5,074 nucleotides of DNA from an uncultured Oscillospiraceae bacterium (GCA_905212515.1 CAJMEU010000178.1:1-5074); one strand, 5' to 3'. Positions 1 through 4,867 are shown, counted from the first letter of the stretch. Made by a program: numbers and translations. The notes: generated by a model from the sequence alone, not told the origin.

Positions 1-24
1 GTTTACACAGGCCCCCACAACCAC

Positions 25-56
25 CCAAAATCATGAGTTTTTTGGTTTTTTTTTTT
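25..56 (+). terminator. Possible weak intrinsic terminator of an upstream gene
   Basis: The arms CCAAAA (25-30) and TTTTGG (40-45) can pair around a 9-nt loop and are followed directly by a run of 11 T (46-56). The long T tract at the window edge before a rightward gene fits the end of a transcription unit lying to the left. The stem has only six pairs, four of them A-T, so it would be weak. The T tract is the stronger part of the signal. Confidence 0.35.
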
Positions 57-66
57 CCATTGGCGG

Positions 67-86
67 GGCGGCCCCGAGGGGCCCCC
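67..86 (+). other. GC-rich hairpin just upstream of the MATE gene
   Basis: GGCCC (70-74) pairs with GGGCC (79-83) around a CGAG loop, and two more G-C pairs form beyond a C/C mismatch (67-68 with 85-86). A T6 run (94-99) lies about 7 nt further on, too far for a textbook terminator, and the MATE ribosome binding site follows. It could be a leaky attenuator or simply chance pairing in very GC-rich DNA. No convincing promoter was found for the MATE gene in 1-117. Confidence 0.25.
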
Positions 87-117
87 ACGCACGTTTTTTA
101 CAAGGGAAGTGTCCTGT

Positions 118-1446
118 TTGAAAGGTGATCTGACGCAGGGGAAGGTGCTGGGGCCTCTGGTGGCCTTTACCATCCCCCTGATCCTGGGCAATTTGTTCCA
201 GCTGACCTACAACGCGGCCGACAGCATCATGGTGGGCCGTTTCGTGGGCAAAGAGGCCCTGGCCGCCGTGGGCGCGGCGGCGCCGGTGATGAACATCGTC
301 ACCTTTTTGGTGGTGGGCGCCTGTGTGGGCGCCGGGGTGCTGATGAGCGAATTTTTCGGCGCCGGTGACCTGGCCGTGCTGCGCCGGGAGGTGGGCACCA
401 CCCTGACGGCGGGCCTGGCCTTCACCGCGGCCATGAGCCTGGTGTGCGCGGTGTGCGCCCCCTGGATGCTGCGGCTGACCCGGGTGCCAGCGGAGCTGAT
501 GGCCCCGTGCACCGTTTATCTGCGGGTGATCTGCGCGGCGCTCAGCTTTACCTTTTTGTACAACCTGTACGCGGCGGCGCTGCGGGCGGTGGGGGATTCC
601 AAAACGCCGCTGCTGTTTTTGGTGATCTCCTGCTTTTTGAATGTGGGCGCCAATTATTTGATGATCGCGGTGCTGCGGCTGGGCGTGCTGGGGGCAGCGC
701 TGGCCACGGCCACGGCAGAGGGGGTCAGTGCGCTGCTGTGCGTCGGCTATGTGTATCTGCGCAAGCCCCTGCTGCGGCTGTCCGCGGCCGACCTGCGCCC
801 GCAGGGCGGCCTTTTGCGCCGTACGCTACACTACAGCTGGGCCACGGCCATGCAGCAGGCGGCGCTGTACATCGGCAAGCTGTTGGTGCAATCCTGCGTG
901 AACGGCCTGGGGGTGGACGTGATCGCCGCGTTCAATGCCGTGAACCGCGTGGATGATTTTGCCTACACGCCCATGCAGAACATTGCCCACGCCATGACCA
1001 CCTTCATCGCCCAAAACCGGGGTGCAGGCCAATACGGGCGCATCCGCCGGGGCTTTGGGGCGGCCTGCGTGCTGGAACTGGGCTACTGGGCGCTGTTGGC
1101 CCTGTGCGTGCCGCTGTCGGCCCGGCAGATCATGGGTCTGTTCGTGCGGGAGGCGCCCGTGATCGAGGCCGGCGCGTCCTATCTTGTGCTGATGGGCTTT
1201 TTCTACCTGCTGCCGGCGTTCACCAACTGGATCCAGGGCTACTTCCGGGGCATGGGCAGCATGCGCATCACTGTGGCGGCCACCACCATCCAGATCGTGC
1301 TGCGGGGGGCGCTGACCTTTGCCCTGGCCGGGCGCATGGGCCTGCGGGGCATCGCCCTGGCCCAGCTGGGCGGCTGGGCGCTGATGATGGTCTATGAGGT
1401 GCCGTACCTGCTGCACGCGCTGCGCGAGGTGCGGGCCATGGAATAG
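118..1446 (+). CDS. MATE family efflux transporter
   Basis: The predicted product (442 aa) is a polytopic inner-membrane antiporter of the MATE (multidrug and toxic compound extrusion) family, which exports cationic drugs or metabolites in exchange for Na+ or H+. Length and hydrophobic pattern fit the usual 12-helix, two-lobe fold. Family-like sequence includes the N-terminal stretch TIPLILGNLFQLTYNAADSI (about 18-37), LRAVGDSKTP (155-164), and in the second lobe FNAVNRVDDFAYTP (272-285) followed by FIAQNRGAG (296-304). The TTG at 118 is preferred because AAGGGA (102-107) lies 10 nt upstream and the protein then begins MKGDLTQG, as MATE proteins often do. The in-frame GTG at 109 would add three residues but sits almost on top of that ribosome binding site. 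The gene ends with TAG and has its own terminator. The substrate cannot be told from sequence; no drug-resistance role is implied. Confidence 0.93.
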   Translation: MKGDLTQGKVLGPLVAFTIPLILGNLFQLTYNAADSIMVGRFVGKEALAAVGAAAPVMNIVTFLVVGACVGAGVLMSEFFGAGDLAVLRREVGTTLTAGLAFTAAMSLVCAVCAPWMLRLTRVPAELMAPCTVYLRVICAALSFTFLYNLYAAALRAVGDSKTPLLFLVISCFLNVGANYLMIAVLRLGVLGAALATATAEGVSALLCVGYVYLRKPLLRLSAADLRPQGGLLRRTLHYSWATAMQQAALYIGKLLVQSCVNGLGVDVIAAFNAVNRVDDFAYTPMQNIAHAMTTFIAQNRGAGQYGRIRRGFGAACVLELGYWALLALCVPLSARQIMGLFVREAPVIEAGASYLVLMGFFYLLPAFTNWIQGYFRGMGSMRITVAATTIQIVLRGALTFALAGRMGLRGIALAQLGGWALMMVYEVPYLLHALREVRAME

Positions 1447-1469
1447 GCGCCGCGCGGCCGGAAAAATCG

Positions 1470-1499
1470 GCCTCGCCGTGCAACCGGGCGGGGCTTTTT
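1470..1499 (+). terminator. Intrinsic terminator after the MATE gene
   Basis: GCCTCGCC (1470-1477) pairs with GGCGGGGC (1487-1494) through 8 bp with one G-U, around a 9-nt loop, and TTTTT (1495-1499) follows at once. A second hairpin, GGCCG (1456-1460) with CGGCC (1468-1472), overlaps the left arm, so the two are mutually exclusive. That could be an attenuator/anti-terminator arrangement or coincidence in GC-rich sequence. Only 34 nt separate the T run from the sigma start, and no promoter is visible there. Confidence 0.8.
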
Positions 1500-1533
1500 A
1501 CCGTCAGGGGAGACAGAAGGGAGGCGAAGCGCC

Positions 1534-1848
1534 ATGGAAGATGGAATGATCGTAGAATTGTATTGGCAGCGCAGTGAGGACGCCATCGCCCAGACCCAAA
1601 CGAAGTACGGGGCCTACTGTGGAGCCATTGCCCGGGGCATCCTGCACAGCTGGGAGGAGGCAGAAGAGTGCGTGAGCGACACCTGGATGAATGCCTGGAA
1701 CGCCATGCCCACGGCCCGGCCCTCGCGCCTGGCGGCTTTTTTGGGACGCATCACCCGCAACCTGGCCTTGGACAGGTGGGACCGCCTGCATGCCCAAAAA
1801 CGGGGCGGCGGCCAGGGGGAGGTGCGGCTGGATGAACTGGCCGAATGA
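1534..1848 (+). CDS. ECF-like sigma-70 factor, region 2 half (ends at in-frame TGA)
   Basis: This frame encodes 104 residues matching sigma-70 region 2, which binds core RNA polymerase and the -10 element. Residues 41-59 (EEAEECVSDTWMNAWNAMP) are the typical 2.1/2.2 core-binding helix, and 69-84 (FLGRITRNLALDRWDR) fit region 2.3-2.4. The sequence breaks off after RLDELAE in the linker at a TGA (codon 105), and region 4 continues in the same frame beyond it. The ATG start has AAGGGAGG (1517-1524) 9 nt upstream, and the N-terminus MEDGMIVELYW is family-like. On its own this part lacks -35 recognition. It may be half of a nonsense-mutated sigma gene, the N-terminal partner of a split sigma (as in the SigO/RsoA pair of Bacillus subtilis), or part of a read-through product of 186 aa. 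No promoter is visible between the preceding terminator and the start, so transcription may begin inside the MATE gene or read through. Confidence 0.85.
   Translation: MEDGMIVELYWQRSEDAIAQTQTKYGAYCGAIARGILHSWEEAEECVSDTWMNAWNAMPTARPSRLAAFLGRITRNLALDRWDRLHAQKRGGGQGEVRLDELAE
1846..1848 (+). other. In-frame TGA splitting the sigma factor between regions 2 and 4
   Basis: Codons on both sides are in one frame (1534, 1846 and 1849 are all 1 modulo 3) and the conceptual protein runs smoothly: region 2, RLDELAE, TGA, then PALGGVPQQVDE and region 4. From memory, relatives have a motif like ELAECVP at this point, so the TGA would replace a Cys codon (TGC/TGT) by one base change. The context is GAATGAGTG. 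An ATG (1845) and a GTG (1849) overlap or abut the stop, so termination-reinitiation is possible. A GCCG/CGGC hairpin (1851-1863) follows closely. TGG encodes Trp throughout the window and TGA ends other genes here, so a changed genetic code is not suggested. Confidence 0.8.
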
Positions 1849-2094
1849 GTGCCGGCCCTCGGCGGCGTGCCCCAGCAGGTCGACGAGCGGGAGACCGCGC
1901 GCCTGATCTCGGACTTCCTGCGCACCTGCAAGCCCGAGGAACGGGGCGTGTTCCTGCGCCGCTATTGGTACGCAGATCCGGTGTCCGACGTGGCCCGGCG
2001 CTTTGCCGTCAGCGAGGCGAAGGTGAAAAGCATGTTGTTCCGCCTGCGCAAACGCCTGAAGGCCTACTTAGAAGAACAGGGGGTGTGCGTATGA
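1849..2094 (+). CDS. ECF-like sigma-70 factor, region 4 half
   Basis: These 81 codons encode sigma-70 region 4, the helix-turn-helix that recognises the -35 element. Residues 29-40 (PEERGVFLRRYW) and 44-74 (PVSDVARRFAVSEAKVKSMLFRLRKRLKAYL) are characteristic, with the recognition helix around SEAKVKSMLFRLRKRL. If translated separately, the start would be the GTG abutting the upstream TGA, with no good ribosome binding site of its own. The nearest purine-rich stretch (GGGGGAGG, 1815-1822) is about 26 nt away, so translation would depend on coupling or read-through. The frame is undamaged over its whole length and still overlaps the anti-sigma start by ATGA. This means the stop is either recent, tolerated or functional. 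The alternative reading is that 1534-2094 is one pseudogene. Confidence 0.8.
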   Translation: MPALGGVPQQVDERETARLISDFLRTCKPEERGVFLRRYWYADPVSDVARRFAVSEAKVKSMLFRLRKRLKAYLEEQGVCV

Positions 2095-3431
2095 CCCCGC
2101 GGGACCTGTTCCGCGCCATCGGCCAGGTGGACGACGACTTGGTGGAGGAAGCCGGTGAGATGAGAAACAGCCGCCCGCCCATGGGGGTATGGCGGCGGGC
2201 TTTGCCGCTGGCGGCCTGCGCGGCCGTGATTTTTGTGGTGGTTGCGCCGCTGGCGGGCTTTCTCACCCATGGCGCATCCAGCGCGGCGCCCAACACAGCG
2301 CCGGCCCAGCAGGAAGCGACCGCTGCGCCGGGCGCGGCGGCCGGCGGGACGCAAAAAGAGGATACGCTGGCCGGCGCAGCACAGGATGGCGGCCTGCCGC
2401 TGCTGGCGGTGGGCGAATTTTTCCCCGGCGGCATGGGCATGGAGGCCCTGATGGAAAAAAGCCCGGAGGAATTGGAGAACGGCAACCCCTGGACGGAAGA
2501 AATGGCCTTCGAGACGCTGCCCGTATACGCCATCGAGGGCGACAGCTACCACGACGGCGCCCTGCGCTTCGGCCCGCTGGGCGTGGAAGAGATGGGCCTG
2601 CGCGCCGCCGAGCTGGCGGAAAAACTGGGCCTGACGATGACGGGGCGGGAGGTAACACCCGCGCAGGACGATGCCACGGCCAAAAGGGTGCGCGAAAAGA
2701 TCGCGGGTGTTTACGACGGTCCGTTGACACAGGAAGAAAAAGAGCAGATCGAACAGCAGATCGAGATGAATTTGCACCCCAATTACGTGACCGTGCTGTG
2801 CGAAAACGGCGTTCAAGTGGAATGTGATACAAACGGCACGCTGACCGTCGAGTATCCCACCGACGGCGTGGCAGACGTGGAGACCGTGTACAGCAGCGCC
2901 ACCAGGGCGCAGGCCCGGGCCATGGCGAAATCTCTGGCGCCTCAATGGGCGCCGCTGCTGGGCGTTCAGCAGCCCAGGGCCGTCACCTTCGGGGATTACA
3001 GTTACGAGGGAGAGCTTCACGCCACCGCTTCGCTGGTTGATGACGCGGGCACGGACCTGGAGCGCATCCTCAATTGGAACTTCCGCAAGGTGGACTTCCA
3101 TCCCTGGGAGGACGGCCGTTTGTGGCTGGTGCGGCAGTGGAACACGCCCCTTGGGGACAAAGTGGGGGACTACCCCGTCATCACCGCGGATGAGGCACAG
3201 GAAAAACTGCTGGCCGGCGGTTATTGGTCTTCTGTTTACTTGGAGGAAGAATCGGAAACATGGCCCGCCGAAGAGGCCATTGTCAGGCGCGAACTGGTGT
3301 ACCGCCAATGCCAGGACTATATCCTGCCCTTCTACCGCTTTTATGTGCGGCTGCCGGAAAGCGCCCACTACGGCACAAAGGACAGCCAAACCTACGGCGC
3401 TTATTACGTGGCGGCGGTGGAGGGGGAGTAA
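2091..3431 (+). CDS. Membrane-anchored anti-sigma-like protein with large extracytoplasmic domain
   Basis: The 446-residue product starts at an ATG overlapping the sigma stop (ATGA, 2091-2094), with AGGGGG (2078-2083) 7 nt upstream. This implies translational coupling. Residues 1-36 are cytosolic and begin MTPRDLFRAIGQVDDDLVEEA, the short N-terminal segment common in Clostridia partners of ECF sigma factors. One hydrophobic helix (about 37-58) follows, then an Ala/Pro/Thr/Gly-rich linker (61-100). The rest is an extracytoplasmic domain with family-like blocks NPWTEEMAFETLPVYA (132-147), YILPFYRFYVRLPES (410-424) and the C-terminal TYGAYYVAAVEGE. I recognise these blocks from Clostridia proteins next to such sigma factors but cannot name a characterised member. 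The inferred role is to hold the sigma factor at the membrane and release it on an external signal. With the sigma gene interrupted, its partner may be missing. An upstream in-frame ATG at 1845 is not taken as the start. Confidence 0.78.
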   Translation: MTPRDLFRAIGQVDDDLVEEAGEMRNSRPPMGVWRRALPLAACAAVIFVVVAPLAGFLTHGASSAAPNTAPAQQEATAAPGAAAGGTQKEDTLAGAAQDGGLPLLAVGEFFPGGMGMEALMEKSPEELENGNPWTEEMAFETLPVYAIEGDSYHDGALRFGPLGVEEMGLRAAELAEKLGLTMTGREVTPAQDDATAKRVREKIAGVYDGPLTQEEKEQIEQQIEMNLHPNYVTVLCENGVQVECDTNGTLTVEYPTDGVADVETVYSSATRAQARAMAKSLAPQWAPLLGVQQPRAVTFGDYSYEGELHATASLVDDAGTDLERILNWNFRKVDFHPWEDGRLWLVRQWNTPLGDKVGDYPVITADEAQEKLLAGGYWSSVYLEEESETWPAEEAIVRRELVYRQCQDYILPFYRFYVRLPESAHYGTKDSQTYGAYYVAAVEGE

Positions 3432-3474
3432 ATCACCGACGAACCGCGGTTTAACGGCTGAGAGGCTTCAAAAG

Positions 3475-3504
3475 AAAAGAGAGGGCAGACGCCCTCTCTT
3501 TTTT
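3475..3504. terminator. Bidirectional terminator between convergent genes
   Basis: AAAAGAGAGGGC (3475-3486) and GCCCTCTCTTTT (3491-3502) form a perfect 12-bp stem with an AGAC loop. T6 (3499-3504) follows on the plus strand. On the minus strand the complement of 3471-3478 gives TTTTCTTT. It therefore can end both the anti-sigma transcript and the convergent acetyltransferase transcript, whose stop codon (3505-3507) touches it. Confidence 0.92.
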
Positions 3505-4149
3505 CTATGATTCCGCCAGCCCGTCGATCAGGGCCTGAAGCTCCAGGAAGAAGCGGGATAAATGATATCCGTCAGCCACCGCGTGATGGATGTTCAGGGA
3601 CAGGGGCAGCACGGCCCGCCGGTCCACGGATTCGTATTTGCCCCAAGTGACAACCGGCGCCAGGTAAGTGCCGCTGTCGAAGATATGCAGGTCAAAACTT
3701 TTGTACCGCACCCACGGCAGGCACGAAACGTCAAAGGTATTCGGCGGGATATCCCGCTGATCGAATGCCCTCAATACCTGAAAGCGTTCCCGGTCCGCCA
3801 GGAAGCGGGCGAGGAAAACAGACAGATCCGCCGCGTATTCCGTTGTAAGCTTGACGAACTCCTCGCTGTCCGGGTGAAAATCCGCATAATAGGGTGAGAT
3901 GAAATCCCATTGGATCAGAGCCCCTTCTGCGTCGAGAGAATACTTGAATTCGGCGTGCGCGTTGAGCACACGCCCCACAGCCCACATCATGGCCGGGTAG
4001 AATTTCAGCTTCTCGGCCCGCACAAAGGCCAGCAGCGGCGTGACGTCCACATCGACGGTCATGCTCATGACACAGCGCAAATCATCCATAAAATGGCGAA
4101 AGACGCGCCCGCGCGCCCAATTGTCCAGGTCAATTTTTGTATAATTCAT
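3505..4149 (-). CDS. cat: Type A chloramphenicol O-acetyltransferase-like protein
   Basis: The 214-residue product matches the length and pattern of the trimeric CatA family, cytoplasmic enzymes that move an acetyl group from acetyl-CoA to the 3-hydroxyl of chloramphenicol. The N-terminus MNYTKIDLDNWARGRVFRHF is typical. The catalytic motif HHAVADG (188-194) is complete: His189 and Asp193 correspond to His195 and Asp199 of CAT III. Ser142 in VSCLPW aligns with the Ser148 that stabilises the transition state, and SFDL (151-154) keeps family spacing, 38 residues from Ser151 to His189. The usual Cys of HHAVCDG is Ala here. AGGAGG lies 5 nt before the ATG (complement of 4155-4160) but is buried in a leader hairpin, which suggests antibiotic-inducible translation. 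The gene has its own promoter and is convergent with the anti-sigma gene. It looks somewhat less GC-rich than its neighbours, but no mobile element is seen. Some chromosomal CatA relatives may act on other substrates, so resistance is inferred. Confidence 0.9.
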   Translation of the reverse strand: MNYTKIDLDNWARGRVFRHFMDDLRCVMSMTVDVDVTPLLAFVRAEKLKFYPAMMWAVGRVLNAHAEFKYSLDAEGALIQWDFISPYYADFHPDSEEFVKLTTEYAADLSVFLARFLADRERFQVLRAFDQRDIPPNTFDVSCLPWVRYKSFDLHIFDSGTYLAPVVTWGKYESVDRRAVLPLSLNIHHAVADGYHLSRFFLELQALIDGLAES

Positions 4150-4154
4150 GTCAG

Positions 4155-4184
4155 CCTCCTAAAATAAGTTTTTATTTTAGAAGG
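4155..4184 (-). promoter_or_regulatory. Translational attenuator hairpin sequestering the cat ribosome binding site
   Basis: Read on the minus strand as RNA, CCUUCUAAAAUAA (4184-4172) pairs with UUAUUUUAGGAGG (4167-4155) through 13 continuous pairs, one of them U-G, around an AAAC loop. The 3' arm contains the entire AGGAGG of the acetyltransferase gene (4160-4155). The 5' arm contains the last sense codon and stop of the leader ORF. This is the layout of the pC194 and cat-86 attenuators, where a drug-stalled ribosome on the leader opens the stem. The leader's own AGGAGG (4218-4213) could also pair with CCUUCU (4184-4179), giving a competing fold. The structure is seen directly; the induction mechanism is inferred. 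Confidence 0.87.
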
Positions 4185-4206
4185 CAAAGCCCAGCCCCAT
4201 TTTCAT
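4177..4206 (-). CDS. Nine-residue leader peptide of the cat attenuator (MKMGLGFAF)
   Basis: On the minus strand, AGGAGG (4218-4213) is followed after 6 nt by ATG and nine sense codons ending in TAA, 27 nt before the acetyltransferase start. Nine codons is also the length of known inducible cat leaders. In those, chloramphenicol stalls the ribosome partway along the peptide, and chloramphenicol is known to arrest best when Ala, Ser or Thr is the penultimate residue of the nascent chain. Ala8 is the only such residue here, predicting a stall with Phe9 in the P site and the stop codon in the A site. A ribosome there would cover the whole 5' arm of the hairpin and free the downstream ribosome binding site. 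The peptide sequence differs from the leaders I remember (pC194, cat-86), so the inducer may be chloramphenicol or another peptidyl-transferase drug. Confidence 0.8.
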   Translation of the reverse strand: MKMGLGFAF

Positions 4207-4236
4207 GACGGCCCTCCTCTCTGTGGTTTCAGCCTC

Positions 4237-4266
4237 ATTCTACCGCGCCTTCCGGTGATTTGTCAA
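4237..4266 (-). promoter_or_regulatory. Promoter of the cat leader and gene
   Basis: On the minus strand, consensus TTGACA (complement of 4261-4266) and TAGAAT (complement of 4237-4242) are 18 nt apart. Transcription would start near 4230, about 12 nt before the leader ribosome binding site, leaving a leader of about 80 nt. The position relative to the leader ORF supports both calls. Confidence 0.8.
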
Positions 4267-4287
4267 TGAGGGCGGAACAGGCGCAAG

Positions 4288-4316
4288 TTGACAAAGAGCG
4301 GCGTTTCCTGTATAGT
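4288..4316 (+). promoter_or_regulatory. Promoter of the Rrf2-family gene
   Basis: TTGACA (4288-4293) and TATAGT (4311-4316) are separated by exactly 17 nt, a near-consensus housekeeping promoter. The start of transcription would be near 4322-4324, about 35 nt before the TTG start codon. It is divergent from the cat promoter, and the two -35 boxes are 21 nt apart, so a bound regulator could affect both. Confidence 0.85.
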
Positions 4317-4342
4317 TTAAATGCACATAGGCGAGTATAGTT
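4310..4342 (+). repeat. Direct repeat GTATAGTT at the rrf2 promoter
   Basis: GTATAGTT occurs at 4310-4317, overlapping the -10 box, and again at 4335-4342, just before the ribosome binding site, 25 nt apart. The core GTATAGT also occurs inverted at 4868-4874, at the rpoB start site. The copies bracket the expected transcription start, as an autoregulatory operator would, but Rrf2 operators are usually dyads and the -10 consensus itself explains part of the match. Confidence 0.35.
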
Positions 4343-4357
4343 CAAGGGGGTCTGGGC

Positions 4358-4768
4358 TTGCATATCACACAGGAATCCGATTACGCGGTGCGCATCGTCT
4401 ACTGCCTGGCCAAGTGCGGCCGGCGGCGCGACGCCCGCAGCATCAGCGAGGAGATGTGCGTGACGCTGCGCTTCGCGCTGAAGATTTTGGGCAAGCTGGC
4501 TTCGGCCGGCGTGGTACTCAGTTTCAAGGGCAACCGCGGTGGGTACGAACTGGCCCGGCCGGCGGGCGAGATCAGCCTGCAGGACGTGATCGAGGCCATT
4601 GAAGGCCCGTACCGCCTCACCCGATGCCTGGCGGGGGAGGACTGCAACCGTGGGGCCTCGGGCAGCTGTGTGTTCCAAAAGGCTTTTGGACGCATCACCG
4701 ACGAGGTGAACCGACAGCTGAAAACGACCACTTTTGCCATGTTATTACAGGAGGAAAAGGACTCGTGA
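4358..4768 (+). CDS. Rrf2 family transcriptional regulator, probable Fe-S sensor
   Basis: The 136-residue product has the length and order of the Rrf2 family (IscR, NsrR, CymR). An N-terminal winged helix-turn-helix starts MHITQESDYAVRIVYCLA, with the recognition region near 28-50 (SISEEMCVTLRFALKILGKLASA) and the wing KGNRGGYELARP (57-68). A dimerisation helix follows (SLQDVIEAIEGP, 73-84). Cys90, Cys96 and Cys104 (C-x5-C-x7-C) lie where IscR and NsrR bind an Fe-S cluster, so sensing of iron-sulphur status, nitric oxide or redox is likely. The spacing is not exactly that of E. coli IscR (C-x5-C-x5-C). Translation probably starts at TTG (4358), with AAGGGGG (4344-4350) 7 nt upstream; the family alignment begins right there. 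It has its own promoter and terminator. No suf/isc or cysteine genes are adjacent in the window, so its targets are unknown; divergent cat is one candidate. Confidence 0.9.
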   Translation: MHITQESDYAVRIVYCLAKCGRRRDARSISEEMCVTLRFALKILGKLASAGVVLSFKGNRGGYELARPAGEISLQDVIEAIEGPYRLTRCLAGEDCNRGASGSCVFQKAFGRITDEVNRQLKTTTFAMLLQEEKDS

Positions 4769-4827
4769 GAATGAAAACCACACACGGCGCCTAGTGTGCC
4801 AAGTGTGGTTTTTTCTCACTTTTTTTT
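4765..4827 (+). terminator. Long-stem terminator after the Rrf2 gene
   Basis: AAAACCACAC (4774-4783) pairs with GTGTGGTTTT (4803-4812). Inside, GGCGC (4786-4790) pairs with GTGCC (4796-4800) around CTAGT. Outside, GTGAGA (4765-4770), which includes the rrf2 stop codon, pairs with TCTCAC (4814-4819). A T8 run (4820-4827) follows the outer stem and a shorter T run lies within it. This should insulate the rpoB promoter from rrf2 transcription. Confidence 0.9.
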
Positions 4828-4858
4828 GCAAAAAAGCCTTGACGGTTTGCTTTTTTGC
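4828..4858. repeat. Perfect 10-bp inverted repeat bracketing the rpoB -35 box
   Basis: GCAAAAAAGC (4828-4837) and GCTTTTTTGC (4849-4858) are exact reverse complements with an 11-nt centre (4838-4848) that holds the -35 hexamer TTGACG. The right arm fills most of the -35/-10 spacer. It could be an operator, an A-tract bending element acting like an UP element, or a second hairpin of the preceding terminator. Confidence 0.7.
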
Positions 4859-4867
4859 CCTTATAAT
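4839..4867 (+). promoter_or_regulatory. Promoter of rpoB
   Basis: TTGACG (4839-4844) and consensus TATAAT (4862-4867) are spaced by 17 nt, with A/T tracts upstream. Transcription would begin near 4873-4875, giving a leader of about 147 nt. A strong dedicated promoter fits a core RNA polymerase gene. Confidence 0.88.

Noticed and set aside
1845..2090. Long 528-codon frame beginning at 1845 as the true anti-sigma start
   Set aside because: The first 82 residues are an Arg/Gly/Pro-rich out-of-frame reading of sigma region 4. The family N-terminus (MTPRDLFRAIG) and a good ribosome binding site mark 2091.
1534..2094. Alternative genetic code reading TGA as Trp or Gly
   Set aside because: TGG is used for Trp throughout, and TGA serves as the stop for the rrf2 gene and for the end of the sigma gene.
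2724..2729. TTGACA inside the anti-sigma gene as a promoter
   Set aside because: No acceptable -10 box at 16-18 nt and no gene start downstream; a chance hexamer within coding sequence.
2064..3389. 441-codon open frame on the minus strand opposite the anti-sigma gene
   Set aside because: It is a shadow of GC-rich coding DNA: low-complexity His/Arg/Gly/Val composition, no ribosome binding site logic, and the plus strand carries recognisable family blocks.
3442..3451. Perfect palindrome AACCGCGGTT after the anti-sigma gene
   Set aside because: Ten bases without a loop, beside a stronger terminator and away from any promoter; likely chance.
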